Assembly: GCA_946894095.1 (NCBI GenBank)
Contig: OX335642.1
Coordinates: 22,145,021-22,209,020 of the forward strand
Direction: 5' to 3'
DNA: 64,000 nucleotides
Source of the DNA: Incurvaria masculella
Lineage: Eukaryota; Arthropoda; Insecta; Lepidoptera; Incurvariidae
A model generated the notes under the pieces. The model was not told the DNA's origin, made no database searches, and worked only from the letters and a program-made list of their open reading frames with translations. Within the stretch, counting starts at the first letter, position 1. The number at the start of each line of letters is the position of its first letter. Of the stretch, positions 11,791 through 24,242 are shown one piece after another. Position numbers and translations under genes: made by a program.

Positions 11791-12534
11791 ACCATCGCGT
11801 TGGTTAAAAAGGAAAAAAAAGAATTGTCAGGCAGTAGGAAAAGGACCTTTCAATACAGCCGTCATGCAAACTAAACGCTTACTTATGCACCAAAATTATT
11901 GCTTCGCCCGGGCGGCAACATATTCTGTAACAGCTTGACTTGTCCCGTTAGCCATGTTTTTTTTTTCATAGCATCTTCTGAAAGTTAGATCCATCGTAAC
12001 TACGTAATGAGACAAAGTGTAGCGGAACCGAGACGTTCTGAGGAAAGAAAAAGTTCCTGGTCCTACGCTAATTGTAGCAAGTCGCTGGTTGCTGAATTGC
12101 ATTTGCATAATTTCATAGCGGAGTTGTCATTTACGCGGAGAGCCGCTGCAGTGCTTGAGTTGCTTAAGGGCGTGATAAGTGCCGATTGCGTTCATTTTAA
12201 TAAGGACGTAAGTAAAACAACTTTTGATTATATTTAAAAATAACCACATGGAATTTCGATAATCAAAAAGGTAAATATGTAGATTGATGGTCAAGCTATA
12301 ATTTCAAGATAAAACTGTCTGACAAATGTCTCTGGTGATTTGTGTTCTCAAATTAGACAAATATGCATTAACTTTCATAAAAAATTGTAGTTATTATTAA
12401 AAAGAATAAAATATGGTTTCACTCACACTCTTATACAAATACACTCTTATACAAATATTGTTTTCGTGATTCCCTTAATTCTTGGTTGGAGCTATGTTAA
12501 GATGTAATCTGAAATGTTTTAATGCCTGTCATAA

Positions 12535-12745
12535 TATCAGCCTGACACACCACATTGGATAGATGTGCCGCCTCCTGCCAGGACCTGTCCTCTATTGCAC
12601 AGACACATTGAATTGGACGAAGAAAGCGGAGAATTTCCATTGCCCGTTCAACTATCCTTCATTCGTTGGATGAATCATGAACCCTAATGGGTAAGAAAGG
12701 GAATCTACAGTTTTACCTGAAATCTGAATCGCGGAAGGCAACGTG
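12535..12745 (-). repeat. SINE family 1, headless copy
   Basis: The segment contains the tail motif CCTGACACACCACATT, then CATTGAATTGGACG, TTTCCATTGCC and AAGAAAGGGAATCTACAGTTTTACC, all shared with the copy at 8790-9042. The tRNA-like head is missing or too diverged to see. Confidence 0.5.
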
Positions 12746-13464
12746 AATGATCGAACTATTATATATATTGCCATGCCAGAAAATTCTGAACACATCCAAT
12801 GTAATAAGTTGATACATGTTAGTTAGACAAATAACTTTTAATAACGAAATCATTGTAACTTTTGTTAAACATATTTTACACTTATTAATAGTAACGTGAA
12901 GTTTTGTAAATAATTTTAGTATGAATTTACACATAAAATAATTCCAATAATGGGCGCAACCTTAACGTTTGCTGTTATACCATTATTGAAAATAATGTCC
13001 ATAAATATATTAACAAATATTTGATTTAAATTAGATGGTTTTTTTGGTATTGAAATTTCTTTTTGTAGCAGATATATTTTTAATCAATTGTGTTTTATTT
13101 TGCTTTATTCTTAAAATACAAAAATAATCCAGCGCTTCTAGCGCTACTGCTTACAAAGAGAACAAAGAAGACAAGTGCAATCAGTAAAATTTTCCGTTGC
13201 AAAAGGAAATACTTCAAGAGCGAAATGCGAAATCTTTTAGTTTCACTTTTGTCTTACTTCCTAACTAGCTCGTTATACATTAAACTTTGAGCTTACTGAA
13301 CGGTATGAATTTGAATTCCAAATATTTATTGAGATTTTACTTTGTGGTGGATGCATGGATGGCTAAAATCACCTATATTTTTATGATTTTGTGTTATCAC
13401 AACGGGTTCTAGAAGGAACTACAAATAAACCCAGTTTGGTCTGCACGACAAAATATAAATACAC

Positions 13465-14190
13465 TTGTTTGAAAAATGTTACGGCTTTTCACGCGGCGGG
13501 AGGAGACATTCTCCGACGTTTCGAGCTGATCGTTCAGCCCGTTGTCAAGGTGGCATCCGCCACGTTCTTACGCAGCAGACGATTGCCAGTTAGGCTCGCC
13601 GTGGTCGTAAATCGTCCCTGTGGGTGGGAGCGGAAGCGGAAATCCGTTCGGCTGACAATATCGTCGCCGATATTATCGTCTTCCTTGATCTTCCTCAGTG
13701 GCTGAAGTACGGGGTTCCACATTGCAGAGAGCTTAAGAGTGTCTTTTCGATTGAAGTTGCTTAGCTTCTCAATCTCGATGGCTTCTCGGGCTAATTTTGG
13801 TATAGTTCGTTTTTCGGCGGAGATTATACCAACCTGATTGAAACGTATCCAGTGATTTGGTCCTGATTTGCTATGCTCACACAAAGCTGATTTCGCGGAG
13901 TATTACCTCTTTACTGCTCGAATGTGTTCCGTAATCCGTGTCGCAACACTTCGCTTTGTTTGCCCTATATAATATTTCCCACAGGAACATGTAATTCTGT
14001 GCATGCCTGGAGACTGCAAGGGAAGCTGATCTTTCACTGAGCGTAAAACTTGTGAGACCTTTTTTATAGTTATGAAAACTGTACCAATCTGCAGTTTTTT
14101 CTGTTTATGCCCAATGATGTCTGTTACTTCCCTTACATATGGCAAGAATGCCTTATGTCTTTTGGCGTGTCGGATGGGTGGTGTCCTTCT
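13465..14190 (-). pseudogene. Penelope-like retroelement 3' end with GIY-YIG domain
   Basis: The minus-strand frame at 14313-13534 is one reading frame broken by a single in-frame TAA at 13903. Before the stop it reads LPYVREVTDIIG, then LRSVKDQLPLQSPGMHRITC and SCGKYYIGQTKRSVATRITE, which is the GIY-YIG endonuclease of Penelope-like elements in its KYYIGQTKRSVATR form. After the stop come SALCEHSKSGPNHWI, REAIEIEKLSNFNRKD and LSAMWNPVL, the usual C-terminal continuation. The reverse transcriptase core upstream is absent, and similarity fades beyond about 14190. The non-coding end (13480-13560) reads, on the minus strand, CTGAACGATCAGCTCGAAAC followed by a CTCCTCCCGCCGCGTGAAAA-type terminus. 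It is a dead, 5'-truncated copy. Confidence 0.8.
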
Positions 14191-14319
14191 TCTTTTCTTA
14201 CTATTATTGTACCACATCTGTATGAATGACATGAATATGAATGAATGTACAGTTTGAATGCAAAACATCAATTTACTCTGTTGCTCCGATACTGCGCCAA
14301 ATACATCCAACATACCAAG

Positions 14320-15530
14320 ATACTAACAAACAAATTTCCATATTCGTATAAATGTGTTGATGATTATAGTTTTACTACATTTATAAGATCTTATACCTTT
14401 ACCATCAAACTTTACATATGTGTCGAAGTATAACGTTATTATCTAGATTTACAGTATAAATTTGCTTAAAACGATCTAACATAACATTTGGAAACTAGAT
14501 CTATGAAATCTGCTACAAAATTTGGATGAAAAGATAAAAAAAAAAATTGCCCAGAATTACCAAAAAAACATAAGATAACCAAACCTAGGTGTAAGTACGG
14601 CCATACTACAATTTTACCAAAATCCAGCTAAATACACCTCATTTCTGCAATATTAACTCCAGACAAGTCTGCTAATAGTACGTAAGCCCACAGTATATTT
14701 GGGTTATACGTCTGATTATTTTGGGCCATACATCAAAATGGCTTATTAACAGTACCACAAGCAATATCACAAGCTCATACAGATGGCGCGAGGGGCGTTT
14801 GAATAGTAGGTATGATCTTTGAAAGACCGACATTTTAAGACTTAACATTTTGGGAATCTGGCTGAATTTTTTCGGGAAATTTATTACTAAATCCAAAACT
14901 GTAAGAAAAGTTTTTTATGGTGTTTCCATAATATAACCATTTTTAAGTACGTATACAAACCTTTGGGATATGGGTGTGAGTGCCTGATTGGTTCTTGTAA
15001 GATTAAATTATAATTGAAAAGTTATCCGTGTTTTCCATCTAATTCAATGCAGCCGTGCTCATATAGGGATGGTCTTACCATGCCACCTAACTCTTTCGGA
15101 AATGCGTTGTGTTGTGTAACTATTGTAATAAGACGGCGGGTTACATAAAAAAATCTCCGAATGCAGGTCTTTCCATTTTATGTCTATTTTAATATTTAAT
15201 CTTTTCAAAATGCAAGCGTCCCACGCGCGCTCTTTACGGGCTTGTGATTGAAGATATTCAAGCAATCTTTATTCATCTATGAAATAATAAATCGGACAGT
15301 TCGAATTACAACCAACTTGTACAGAGGGCTTACGTATTATGTAGCCATATACTTTCGAAGCTCCCTCGCTTTCCAATTTGGCCGATTTTCCGGACCAGCT
15401 GGCACTGATTTAGACGTTATGATGAAACCCTTTCGGGGGTTGCGTACCATTTATCGACTCTACTTATACGTAGCAGCTTTAAAATTAATTTGAGGTTTAA
15501 AGGCACTTGAATATATAATAGTTAATACCA
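14320..15530. other. A+T-rich intron, no gene seen
   Basis: No supported feature was found. Short open frames of 60-80 codons on both strands have A+T-driven composition and no recognisable motif or splice context. Confidence 0.5.
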
Positions 15531-15984
15531 CACTTCTGTCATGATATTAGCCTAACACATACTACGGCAACTAGGTAGGCATGGCACCATGAATTTAATG
15601 ATATTTCACGGCTGCACTCATTAGACGACATGGATCATTTCATTTACTTTAAACAACAAGAAGGCGTTAATTTTATGTATTTAATGGACAAGACATTACC
15701 GTTATTTAAAAAGTTTGAGATTATCCAGTAACATCTACATTTAAGCATTGTAATCAGTTGAAAAAATAATAGAAGGGCCGACTCTAGTGCCCGATATCAA
15801 AATCGACTTTGGTGACGACGGCAATCAGGTTGATATCTCAATAATTGCAATCAAATATAAAATAAGATTTTATTTAAATAAATTTTCTGTAAGTACAATT
15901 TATTTAATAAAACAAATGCACTCAAAGTTACGAATAACATCATATCACAACTTATATTATCAAGTCTTTATAACGGAGAATATT

Positions 15985-16140
15985 ACTCGGAGTTGCTAAC
16001 CTCTATCCTTCTGCCCCATTCTATCATCGCTCAGCGTTCAACAGACAGGGAATGCACCCAGTCACTATCTACATACTTGCTAAAAGAACCAACCTTTTCT
16101 GTAGATCCTTTACCCATCTTGTTGACCCTTTATCCATGGG
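15985..16140 (+). repeat. LINE C-terminal fragment (second LINE family)
   Basis: With frame changes the plus strand reads fragments such as LLPHSIIAQRSTDRECTQ. This corresponds to the IPPSPFYHR(S/T)TR...CHP segment that follows the reverse transcriptase in a group of insect LINEs; compare the cleaner copies at 38600-39200 and 57740-58180. The text after it (AGATCCTTTACCCATCTTG) matches the same position in the 57740-58180 copy. Short and decayed. Confidence 0.45.
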
Positions 16141-17704
16141 GCCAAAAATGATATGCATTATGTAACATCTGAATAATAAAATATTGTAAATATGTAAAAA
16201 TCTGAATTGTTGAATATTCACATAAAAAAAGACAATGGTTTCATTGTTGCTTTGACCATCTCTATTCTAATGCGATGGTACCAACCCGGGCGGGCTTAAG
16301 GCGTAGGACTAGCCAACTACTCGCGCCATACAAATGCACTTTTTAACAAATGTAATAATATGTAGTAAAACGCTTCAGCAAATCCAAATAGAACTCCAGA
16401 CTGATAATGGATTGTTAATATTTTTTGATTCCATCATATATTTAAATAATAATAAAAATAAAAAAGTTGATTTTTCCTATTAGAAATCTGAAAGTAATTC
16501 GATTTCTAGATATAAGCAAAAACAGCATATATGCATAAACAAAAAGTTCCATTTGCTGTTAGATTTCTACATTTAGTCAAAAAAGTTCGGAAATGGACAC
16601 CGTTTTCGCAATGTATTTTGTATAGAAAAAGGAAACATACATTAACGAAAATAGGTTGATTCCTAGACAAGGAATCATATATTGTAAGAATGACACTTAT
16701 AATCGTCAGACTTAGTTAGTTAACTTGGGGTGCCTCGTCTAATTTTGCGATTTGGCTAGTACCAGGGCCTTAACCCTGCCAACCAATGGGCGAGCAAACC
16801 TACAGTTTTATCCAGCTTATACAATTAAATAAAATGTTTCTGCATTCAAATGGCGAGATTGAAACACAACTTCTCTAAAGTGAGTTTCTCACTTATAAAT
16901 ATGAGCGGTAATAAACAGATATTTCAAAGACAACATAGTCTTCAATGAAACTGCACTTCTAAAAGTATTTAAATAATCTCATGATGAACTATATTCTTCT
17001 AGATGTTTAACCGAAATGGAGTTCTGCGAGACAGTTTCAGGGCAACCTCCGGTTATTCTGAAAGCTCTCGGCCTAATTTACTCATCTCTTCCCAGCGATA
17101 AAAAGCCCTCAGCGCGCGCGGGCATCCCATTGTTGGCGTAATGGGGAAGGAGTGTACCAAACGGGATGCGCACTGATGCCCGACGCTGCTGGACGATCCC
17201 GACGTCGGGATTTTCCAACTAAAAATACCAAGATGTTGACATATAGTAATTACTTTGATATATCATTACATCTACACTCATAATGTATTTTCGTGTGCAT
17301 GTCGTAAGAAGTGAGTAAGGATTTTTTTGTCCGTATTTCAGATTCCTTGCTTATGTGGTCTCTTTGCTTACTTACTAAGTGGTTGATTTGCCCCGCCCAT
17401 GATTATATCTCATTGAATGAAAAATTGTTCATATTTATCATTCAGGTTGATGATACCGTTTAATATTAGGAAGGTCCTCTCATGGCACCAAGTTCATGTG
17501 TGGTGTGTTTAGTTAATGTTAGGATTACATTATGTGGTATTAGCCATCCATATCCGATCTAATAAAACATGCATATTATTACGCTTCTTCTCCGTAAACA
17601 AAAAACAAAAAGTGCCAGATGGTTTGATCATAGCACACTTTTCATTTTATTGACATTTTTATGCCTGTTTTTTATGAACTATAGATAGATAGCTACACTA
17701 TCAC

Positions 17705-17900
17705 TCCCACGGTCATGATATAAGCCTCACAACGCATTCATGGATGAATTAGGAGCCATGACAAGCCCTTTCCTTTATGATTACTACCCAATTAAAACAC
17801 ATTCGACCACATTTTCATCCAATGCGATTGTACCAATCATGGCGGGATTAACTCTACCACATGTTAGGCAAAGAAGAACATGGGTTTCGAACCAAACAGT
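17705..17900 (-). repeat. SINE family 1, partial copy
   Basis: It shares ATGATATAAGCCTCACA, the CCATGACAAGCCCTTTCC block, TTTTCATCCAATGCGATTGT and ACCAATCATGGCGGG with the other members. It reads by chance as an open 87-codon frame on the plus strand, which is not a gene. Smaller fragments of the same family lie at 15538-15600, 16240-16312, 20845-20900, 40735-40830 and 54745-54830, and a box A-like remnant at 53430-53448. Confidence 0.5.
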
Positions 17901-18224
17901 TCCCATTCATGAAGAAATGTACTTATCCATTACCGAAATAGAAATAAAGTGGCACATGAATGGGCGGAGATTGAGTCTATTACCTCTGGGCCATGATAAA
18001 TAAGGCACCTTGGCCTTAGTAACGAGCCGTTGTTCATTACGTATAAAGAAACGTCTCACAATTTGTAGGGTTGGTTCTTGTTCATTTCTGTAAATCAAGT
18101 ATTTTTATTTATTCGGAAATAAAAACAAATTATCCACTTGCATAGTGGTCCCAATTTAAAAAATATCACATCAGAGGTTTGAATATTCTCAGCATATAAC
18201 CAAAGTCTGGATACGGTACGGATC

Positions 18225-18400
18225 CCGCGGAGCATGACTGCTTGGACGGGGGTCGATTATTCTCCTTATTACTTTATTGTTGCCGCTCCCTTGTACATCA
18301 CGTCTACAAGACAATGGCGCCTGTGGACTAAGGAACACGACGCGCCTTTGAGCTCGGGGAACCTCGATCATGCCACACGGGAGGGAAGGATGATCTGCAA
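18225..18400. other. G+C-rich stretch, unidentified
   Basis: A raised G+C patch with open frames on both strands. No domain, splice site pair or repeat partner in the window was recognised. It is probably part of a transposable element. Confidence 0.2.
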
Positions 18401-18666
18401 AAGCTGACGCATTAGGCAAGACAAATATTTGTAGAGAAAGTTATAAATTATGTGCTCAAAATCTAGTTCAACTCGGAATATTTACAAACGAGTGGTCACA
18501 AAAATGAATCGAATTAATCCGCTTTTTAAGTGCCCTCCATAATTTTAGAAAACAAATATAAAATAATTTAGCCTGCGAAGGTATTACGTGTTTGGGTATT
18601 GCCTATAATTGGTGCCTTTTTAACTAGGTATGTTTTTAACACTTTTTAAATCGAGAAAAGTCGATA

Positions 18667-18850
18667 AACTTGTTTGAAAACTCACGTTTTTTCACGCGGC
18701 GCGCTGATCTTTTAGCCCATTGTCAAGGAAGCAGCCGCTACGTCCGTACGCTGCAGTCAGCTGCTGCGTACCTCCTTCACAACGATCTGAACGATCAGCT
18801 CGTAATGTCGCAGGATGTCTCCTCCCGCCGCGTGAAAGGCCCTAAGTTTT
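18667..18850. mobile_element. Penelope-like termini in inverted arrangement
   Basis: The left part (ACTTGTTTGAAAA, TTTTTCACGCGGCG, CGCTGATCTTTTAGCCCATT, GTCAAGG) matches the plus strand of the Penelope-like end at 13465-13556. The right part (CTGAACGATCAGCTCG, AATGTCGCAGGATGTCTCCT, CCCGCCGCGTGAAAGG) matches the opposite strand of the same terminus. The two therefore face each other across a short spacer with no coding sequence. The left arm lacks about 25 nt present in the right arm. This may be a solo terminal structure of a Penelope-like element or two nested insertions. Confidence 0.6.
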
Positions 18851-18974
18851 TAAAAGTTTTTTTTTTGTTCGCGTGGCCGTCAACTAACCTAAGTTTATAC
18901 CTAAACTCCGACAGAATTAAGGTTTAAGGGTTTGAATTTTGTTTAAATTATTTGTACTTCTATTATATTTAATT

Positions 18975-19215
18975 GTTTTATGTTAAGCGCGGCATACAGC
19001 ATACGCGCCCATGGGATTTCGAACTTTCAAGGCGGCTGCGAAAACTATGCCGCTGCTTCTGCACACCATGTTTGAAGGCCCTCAGGTTGTACTTTGGGGG
19101 AAATATCTCGGAAGGGAGTTTATTTAATTGTTTTCAGACCCCATATATTAAGGATTTAGAAGATCGGTGGTTTCTTATTTTTGGAATGACGGCTGTGAGT
19201 ATGTGCTGTAGGAAC
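18975..19215 (-). repeat. LINE-associated repeat copy
   Basis: On the minus strand it shows CATTCCAAAAATAAGAAACC, CACCGATCT, CCTTCAAACATGGTGTGCAG, CATAGTTTTCGCAGCCGCC, CGAAATCCCATGGGCG and TATGCCGCGCTTAA. The same order of motifs is found at 38700-38985 and, inverted, at 57740-57910. Chance open frames across it are not genes. Confidence 0.5.
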
Positions 19216-19319
19216 AACAGTGTACTCAGAATATTCCGCTTTCTACCTACTCCGGCCTCAGTTTATTTAAATGTTCATACAAATAGGCATATTACAAATA
19301 ACAGTGTGCAGATTTAATA

Positions 19320-20840
19320 ATAGCTAACTGACTCACCAGCGGCCAGATGAGAAAGTCAATGCGATAGGATGAAATCATCAAGTTGGTAAAAAGGTAAATT
19401 AGAGTTTTAATTCGTTTTAACCATAAAAGAGCTGAAACGCTGGATGATTGAGCCAAAAAATTTACTTATTTCGCTACACATGCCGATGAGTACTGTATTC
19501 GTCACATTTCATGAAACTATGTAAATTTAAATCTACAAATTTATTTAGTTATTTAACACTTTTTTTTTATTAAATATGTTTTAGCTCTATTGATATTTCA
19601 TATCTCCTCTCATGATGCGTCTTCTCCTTTTTAAATATCTTCTGGGAGTTTGAAGCTTATTTTCCTGTAGCGATGAAATCGGTTTTATGCCAGTGATAAA
19701 TGTCTATAATGTATAACCCTGCATGTGAACCAATAAATAAATAAATAAATACAATATTCCTAGCTTCATGGTCTATCCATTGTGAAAATTTCATGCGATG
19801 CTGAAGATACGGCGCGTGTCCAGGCGAGATTCCCTTTCATTAACAAAGCGCTAGAACTACGACACTATGCCATCTAACTACAGACATATGTAGCTACACG
19901 CACATTCTCATGCACTTCCGGTAATATGAATTAGTGAATTAATAATTAATTAGTCAATTGTGACATAACTTTGACTGGCACATTCATAACGACTGGCACA
20001 TCAATCCACTAAAAATAAGTATTATTAATAGGCGCTACAATTTTAGTGCGATACTATATATCATCAACATTACTTCGCCGATAGAGACTCTAGCAAGTCT
20101 AGCAAAATATGAAGTATGTAAGATACGTACATAAAACCTTTGTTTTAGCTTAAAGAAACTTAGTATGGATAAAGAAGTCCTTTAAAAAACGGCTATTGTC
20201 TTACTACATCTATAACACGCAAAAACGGCTGAAATTTGGATGAAATTTGGCACATACATAGTTTATTACCTGGACTAACTTTTAGGACACTTTTATCTGG
20301 AGCCGGGTACCTCAGCTAATTGAATAATATATTAACGATTGTTTTGGTATCAAACTTGACATAAATGGATCATCGTATGTTTAGGTAATCGTAAAAAATA
20401 TTTTAAGAAACATAACAAAAAGAACCATTTATTTCACATATTTCCGAAATGATAGCTTCAAATAATCTTCGGCTTTCCATTTGCAAGGTATTTTTCAATT
20501 TAACAAATATAAGCCTACTAACTGAAAGGTTACCGCCCGCCTACTTGGCGATTCGTCTATGCTTAACGGCTGAACTGTTAAATTAAACAAATATGATCGA
20601 AGATGGTTTATGTATCGCTTAATGATTTTGGAGAGGCATCTTTTACGAGTCTGCTTGGATTATATTGGAGTAAATGTCGAGAAGACAGTAAGGGGGCTGA
20701 GTCGCTGTGATATTTATTTTTATCTTATTTTGGATCATGAGTTAAATCATTAAATGCTCTGCCACATTGACTAAATACGAGTAGTTAACGAATAAAAGTA
20801 GTTTACGAGGAAATCTAACTCTGTTTGAGGTATACCGACG
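19320..20840. other. A+T-rich intron, no gene seen
   Basis: Nothing beyond low-complexity tracts, such as the AATAAATAAATAAATA run at about 19732-19750, could be identified here. Confidence 0.5.
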
Positions 20841-20989
20841 CAATAACATTTTTCATTGCCGCTTCGACCATCTTTTCATTCAATGCAATGGTATCGTCCC
20901 GCGCTCATTATCAACTTGCATACCTTATTCCTTCCCATCCGGAGCACCCCAACAGAAAATCAGAGCACCCCCTTGTGGTTGATATAAGG

Positions 20990-21240
20990 CTTTGAAGAAC
21001 GAACCTTTTCTCAAACTCATTTCATTGCCGCACCGCCAGGATATGGAACTGTCTGCCGGCGGGTACTTTTCCTCATACCTATAACTCGGGAGTCTTCAAG
21101 CGTAATTTGAACAAGAAAGATAGGTCTGCAATAGTCCGTAAATCCGCTGGTATGGTGCCTCGCTGAGCGTGGTTTCCCCAAGCGAGGTGAATTTGGCTTT
21201 TTCGAGTACCTTTGACCCTCAGCACAGCTACCCATACCGG
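20990..21240 (+). repeat. LINE C-terminal fragment
   Basis: On the plus strand, with frame shifts, it reads parts of a SFxCRTARIWNCLPAG-type terminus followed by TFPHTYNSGVFKRNL-like text, the usual end of the LINE polyprotein (W-N-x-L-P ... F-P ... Y-N-x2-x-F-K). The matching copy at 39075-39160 gives the same order. It is decayed and has no intact frame. Confidence 0.5.
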
Positions 21241-21249
21241 TTTTTCATA

Positions 21250-22580
21250 AAAACAATAATTCTCGGTACTCAATATATTTCGCTCCTAAGGATATGTCTC
21301 TTCTAAAAGTGAGTACTATGGCTGAATTTTCGCATACCCACCCCGTATTACCCTACATATTGTTGTTTGTATTAACATTAAAAGTAATTTCTGAAAGTTA
21401 CAACATTTACTGCATTCACATCGCAGTGGTTTGAACCCAACCCACCTCGATGATAATGGTGTAAACGTTAAGTCCGCTCCTGACTCCGCGCACAATCAGA
21501 CTGAGTGGCGGTCGTCAACTCAGGATTACATCGCCTGCTTTATAGTTGCACCGATTGCTCCGCCCTCAGTTCTTCATTCACGACTCACTTCAATAGACAA
21601 GCGAGTGCTATGAGCCCTTTCGTAATTTCTGTGGGGGTTGTGCCGCGTGGGGCGGCAGCCGACTGGACTATTCGACGACGCCGTTACAATGCAGATGTAT
21701 CGCCACTCTGAGTGTACATAATAATTATGACTTGATAGCAAGAATTGTATTACAAAAATTCAAGCGGGTAAAATATATTTGTCGCATATGGAAGTAATTC
21801 TAGAACTTTCATCAGATAGACAGATTCTATACTAGAATGCTTTAGTCGGCTTTTAGAGTTTTTTTAAGAGCTTTAAGGGTTAAATGTTATGATAATGATT
21901 TTCTTATTTTCTCACCTTTTTTTATTATTTCCTATTGTTAAGGTTAAATTCAATTGGCTCTTATTTTTATCCGAGTTTGTGGATGGAATATGTATGAGAT
22001 ATTATTATTTTAGTTTATTTAAATAAACGTCTATTATTTGTTTATTGTGGTTCATGTATGTAGGTATACGGAGTATTTTTTTTCAAATTATTATATTTCG
22101 CCTACTTGGAGATATCTCTATTGTCTTTCTTCATCACCCCAAGGGTTGACTGGAAAAAATTAAACTTAGTGATAAGTCCGCCTTTATGTGGTATTATTGT
22201 TCTTTAGCTATATGTTTTTCTCTGTACTTGTATTTTTTCCTTTTGTACAATAAATAATTTATTCATTCATCATTTAATGCTCCGCGTTGTATAGCTAAGC
22301 AACTATATTAAAAATATGAATATATGGTTCAGATAAATAGTCGTAACTAAAACTAAGACTTCGTCCACAATAATGCCATACACATACACTCTTCTAAATG
22401 CTACCTTCAACTATTATTTGGTAGAACTGTTTAAGACAAACAACAAAGAATAAGAGAAACGGCAACCCTCAGTGTACATTATCACTAAAAAGTAAGTTAG
22501 TGAAAAATATTTATATGCAATTTTATAAAACGAATTGATGAAAACCCACACTTTTCTGCAGATGTAGCGAGAGTCCGTCG
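21250..22580. other. A+T-rich intron, no gene seen
   Basis: A C+G-richer block at about 21430-21710 is open in two plus frames, but it lacks recognisable motifs or a splice-site pair. Nothing else is supported. Confidence 0.4.
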
Positions 22581-22599
22581 AAAATCCCATGTTTATTCA

Positions 22600-22830
22600 A
22601 ACATCACACTTGGAACGACTGCCACCTCAAACGAATCTGCAACGCAAAAACAGTGCGACCTGGAATCGGGGCGAGCCCAATTCATCCCCCGCGGGACGCC
22701 CGCGCCCCTTTCACCGCGGCCTTTGTGCCGCGAGGACGGCTCGGCGCGCAGCCACTCCACCGCTGGGGAACGGAGCGGAGCACAACGGACTCTGCCGCAT
22801 GGATGGAGCGCCATTATTTTCTTTTAGTTC
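22600..22830. other. G+C-rich island, unidentified
   Basis: The composition (CCGCGGGACGCCCGCGCCCC, GCCGCGAGGACGGCTCGGCG) is sharply G+C-rich inside A+T-rich intron. Frames of 65-101 codons overlap on both strands, so coding direction cannot be assigned. It could be an alternative promoter or first exon, or the end of a retroelement. A SINE family 1 copy begins just downstream. Confidence 0.25.
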
Positions 22831-22964
22831 GAGGTATAGGTCGTTTGTGAATGAGTTGACAAATAAAATACTTGTATTTCTTGTGTCCCAGTGAAATAGA
22901 AAACTCCGTAACTTTTTTTTTTCAACCTGACATCCATCGAGCCATCCGCTAATACCACACAACT

Positions 22965-23115
22965 ACCGTTATGATATGAGCCCAATACACCACATTTCCG
23001 AAGGAATGTGGCGCCATGCCAGGACCTTCCCTTTAAGCGCACGTCTACATTGAACTGGATGGAAAACACGGACAATTTTGAATTGCCGCTTCGACCATCT
23101 TTGCTGATCCCTTGT
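22965..23115 (-). repeat. SINE family 1, partial copy
   Basis: It contains ATGATATGAGCCCAATACAC, GGCGCCATGCCAGGACCTTC, CATTGAACTGGATGGAAAAC, ACGGACAATTTTGAATTGCC and GCTTCGACCATC in the same order as at 8795-8875. The tRNA-like head is missing. Confidence 0.55.
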
Positions 23116-23229
23116 TATTTAGCGAAATCGTGGCGTCCGGTATTCTCAACCGTTTATTCTTCAAATTTCTTCAAGGTTAGGTTAGTGCCAGGTATATCAT
23201 GGTTTAATAAAGAAAAACCTGTGATTTAG

Positions 23230-24190
23230 CCTAAGCCTTATTGATTTAGCCCAATCTCGGTGTCACTAGTACAGTCTTCGTCTAGCATGAGGGCGAACAT
23301 TTCATAGATAGAAATTACATAGACACTTAAGTCGAACCAGTTTTTGAAATTTTTCTTTAAAAAAAACAATAAATATAGTAGTAAACTTACACTTACTTTT
23401 GCAACTCATGGTGCTTGAATAAATGTGCACCTTAAAATAAAATCTCAGTATTGTTCTTGTATTTTTCTCAGTTAGTACTTTAGGTCTACGGTCAGCTTTA
23501 GGTCTTGTTACAAAACAAAAGGTTTGTAAAATTTCACAAGAACCTGTTGATAAATGCGACCCGTGTTGCCCAAGCTGAAACGAAGATGCTTCCAGTTTCA
23601 CTCCGTCAATTATATCTGTTAGCAAAAAGATACCTTCATTGATCCTTAAAGATCGAAACTTTCTTTTTTTATTCCGAAATTTCCAACATATTGAGGAGAG
23701 AAGTACATAGGAACTCATCGTTTCTCTAAAACATTAATTCGTCATAATTTTGCATACTTTGCCTCAAAATGAGTTCAGCTTACCCTCGAATATAAATCCG
23801 ATATCAGCGTGTAGCTCGCTGCAGAAAGCAAGACAGTGGAGGCAGCAATGCTGATTCAACATCTGTAGCAGCGCTAATACGAGCAGGTCGCGCTGCACGG
23901 ACACATTGGATTGGATTCCAGCCAGTTCGTAGACCAAGACGTAATAATAAGGCTAGCTAGCTCAGTGAATCAGTTCAGAATTGGACGCTTACGTACGCTT
24001 ACGAAGTATGAACACAGGATACAAAAAAAATACCTTGAATAAGCCCTGCTAGCTAATATAGGAGTAATTATCGCAGGAATGCCAGGAATTGGCATTATTT
24101 AATTGCTTTTACATTAGTGGAAATTATTTACCATAAGAGAAAAAAACACTGTTAAATACATACACTAAAGTTATTACTTTGTTGTTTGTT
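23230..24190. other. Intron, no gene seen
   Basis: A 138-codon minus-strand open frame at 23302-23718 has no recognisable motif and an A+T-driven composition. I treat it as chance. No other feature is visible. Confidence 0.4.
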
Positions 24191-24194
24191 ATTG

Positions 24195-24242
24195 TTTGTT
24201 GATTTCCATCATATCATATTTGATATGATGGAAATCAACAAA
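24195..24242. repeat. Perfect 22-bp hairpin
   Basis: Arm 24195-24216 and arm 24221-24242 are exact reverse complements with a TATT loop. This is too long to be chance in 64 kb. It has no run of T downstream, and eukaryotic context excludes a bacterial-type terminator. It may be a pre-miRNA-like hairpin, although the loop is very short, or a palindrome left by a foldback element. Confidence 0.65.

Noticed and set aside
13391..13705. 104-codon plus-strand frame
   Set aside because: It is the antisense of the Penelope-like C-terminus and terminus, which explains its higher G+C content.
17170..17220. Palindrome CCCGACGTCGGG as a regulatory site or terminator
   Set aside because: The 12-bp palindrome lies in a G+C-rich patch and no flanking feature supports a role.
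23302..23718. 138-codon minus-strand frame
   Set aside because: It is Lys/Phe/Ser-rich as expected of A+T-rich DNA, with no motif and no supporting structure.
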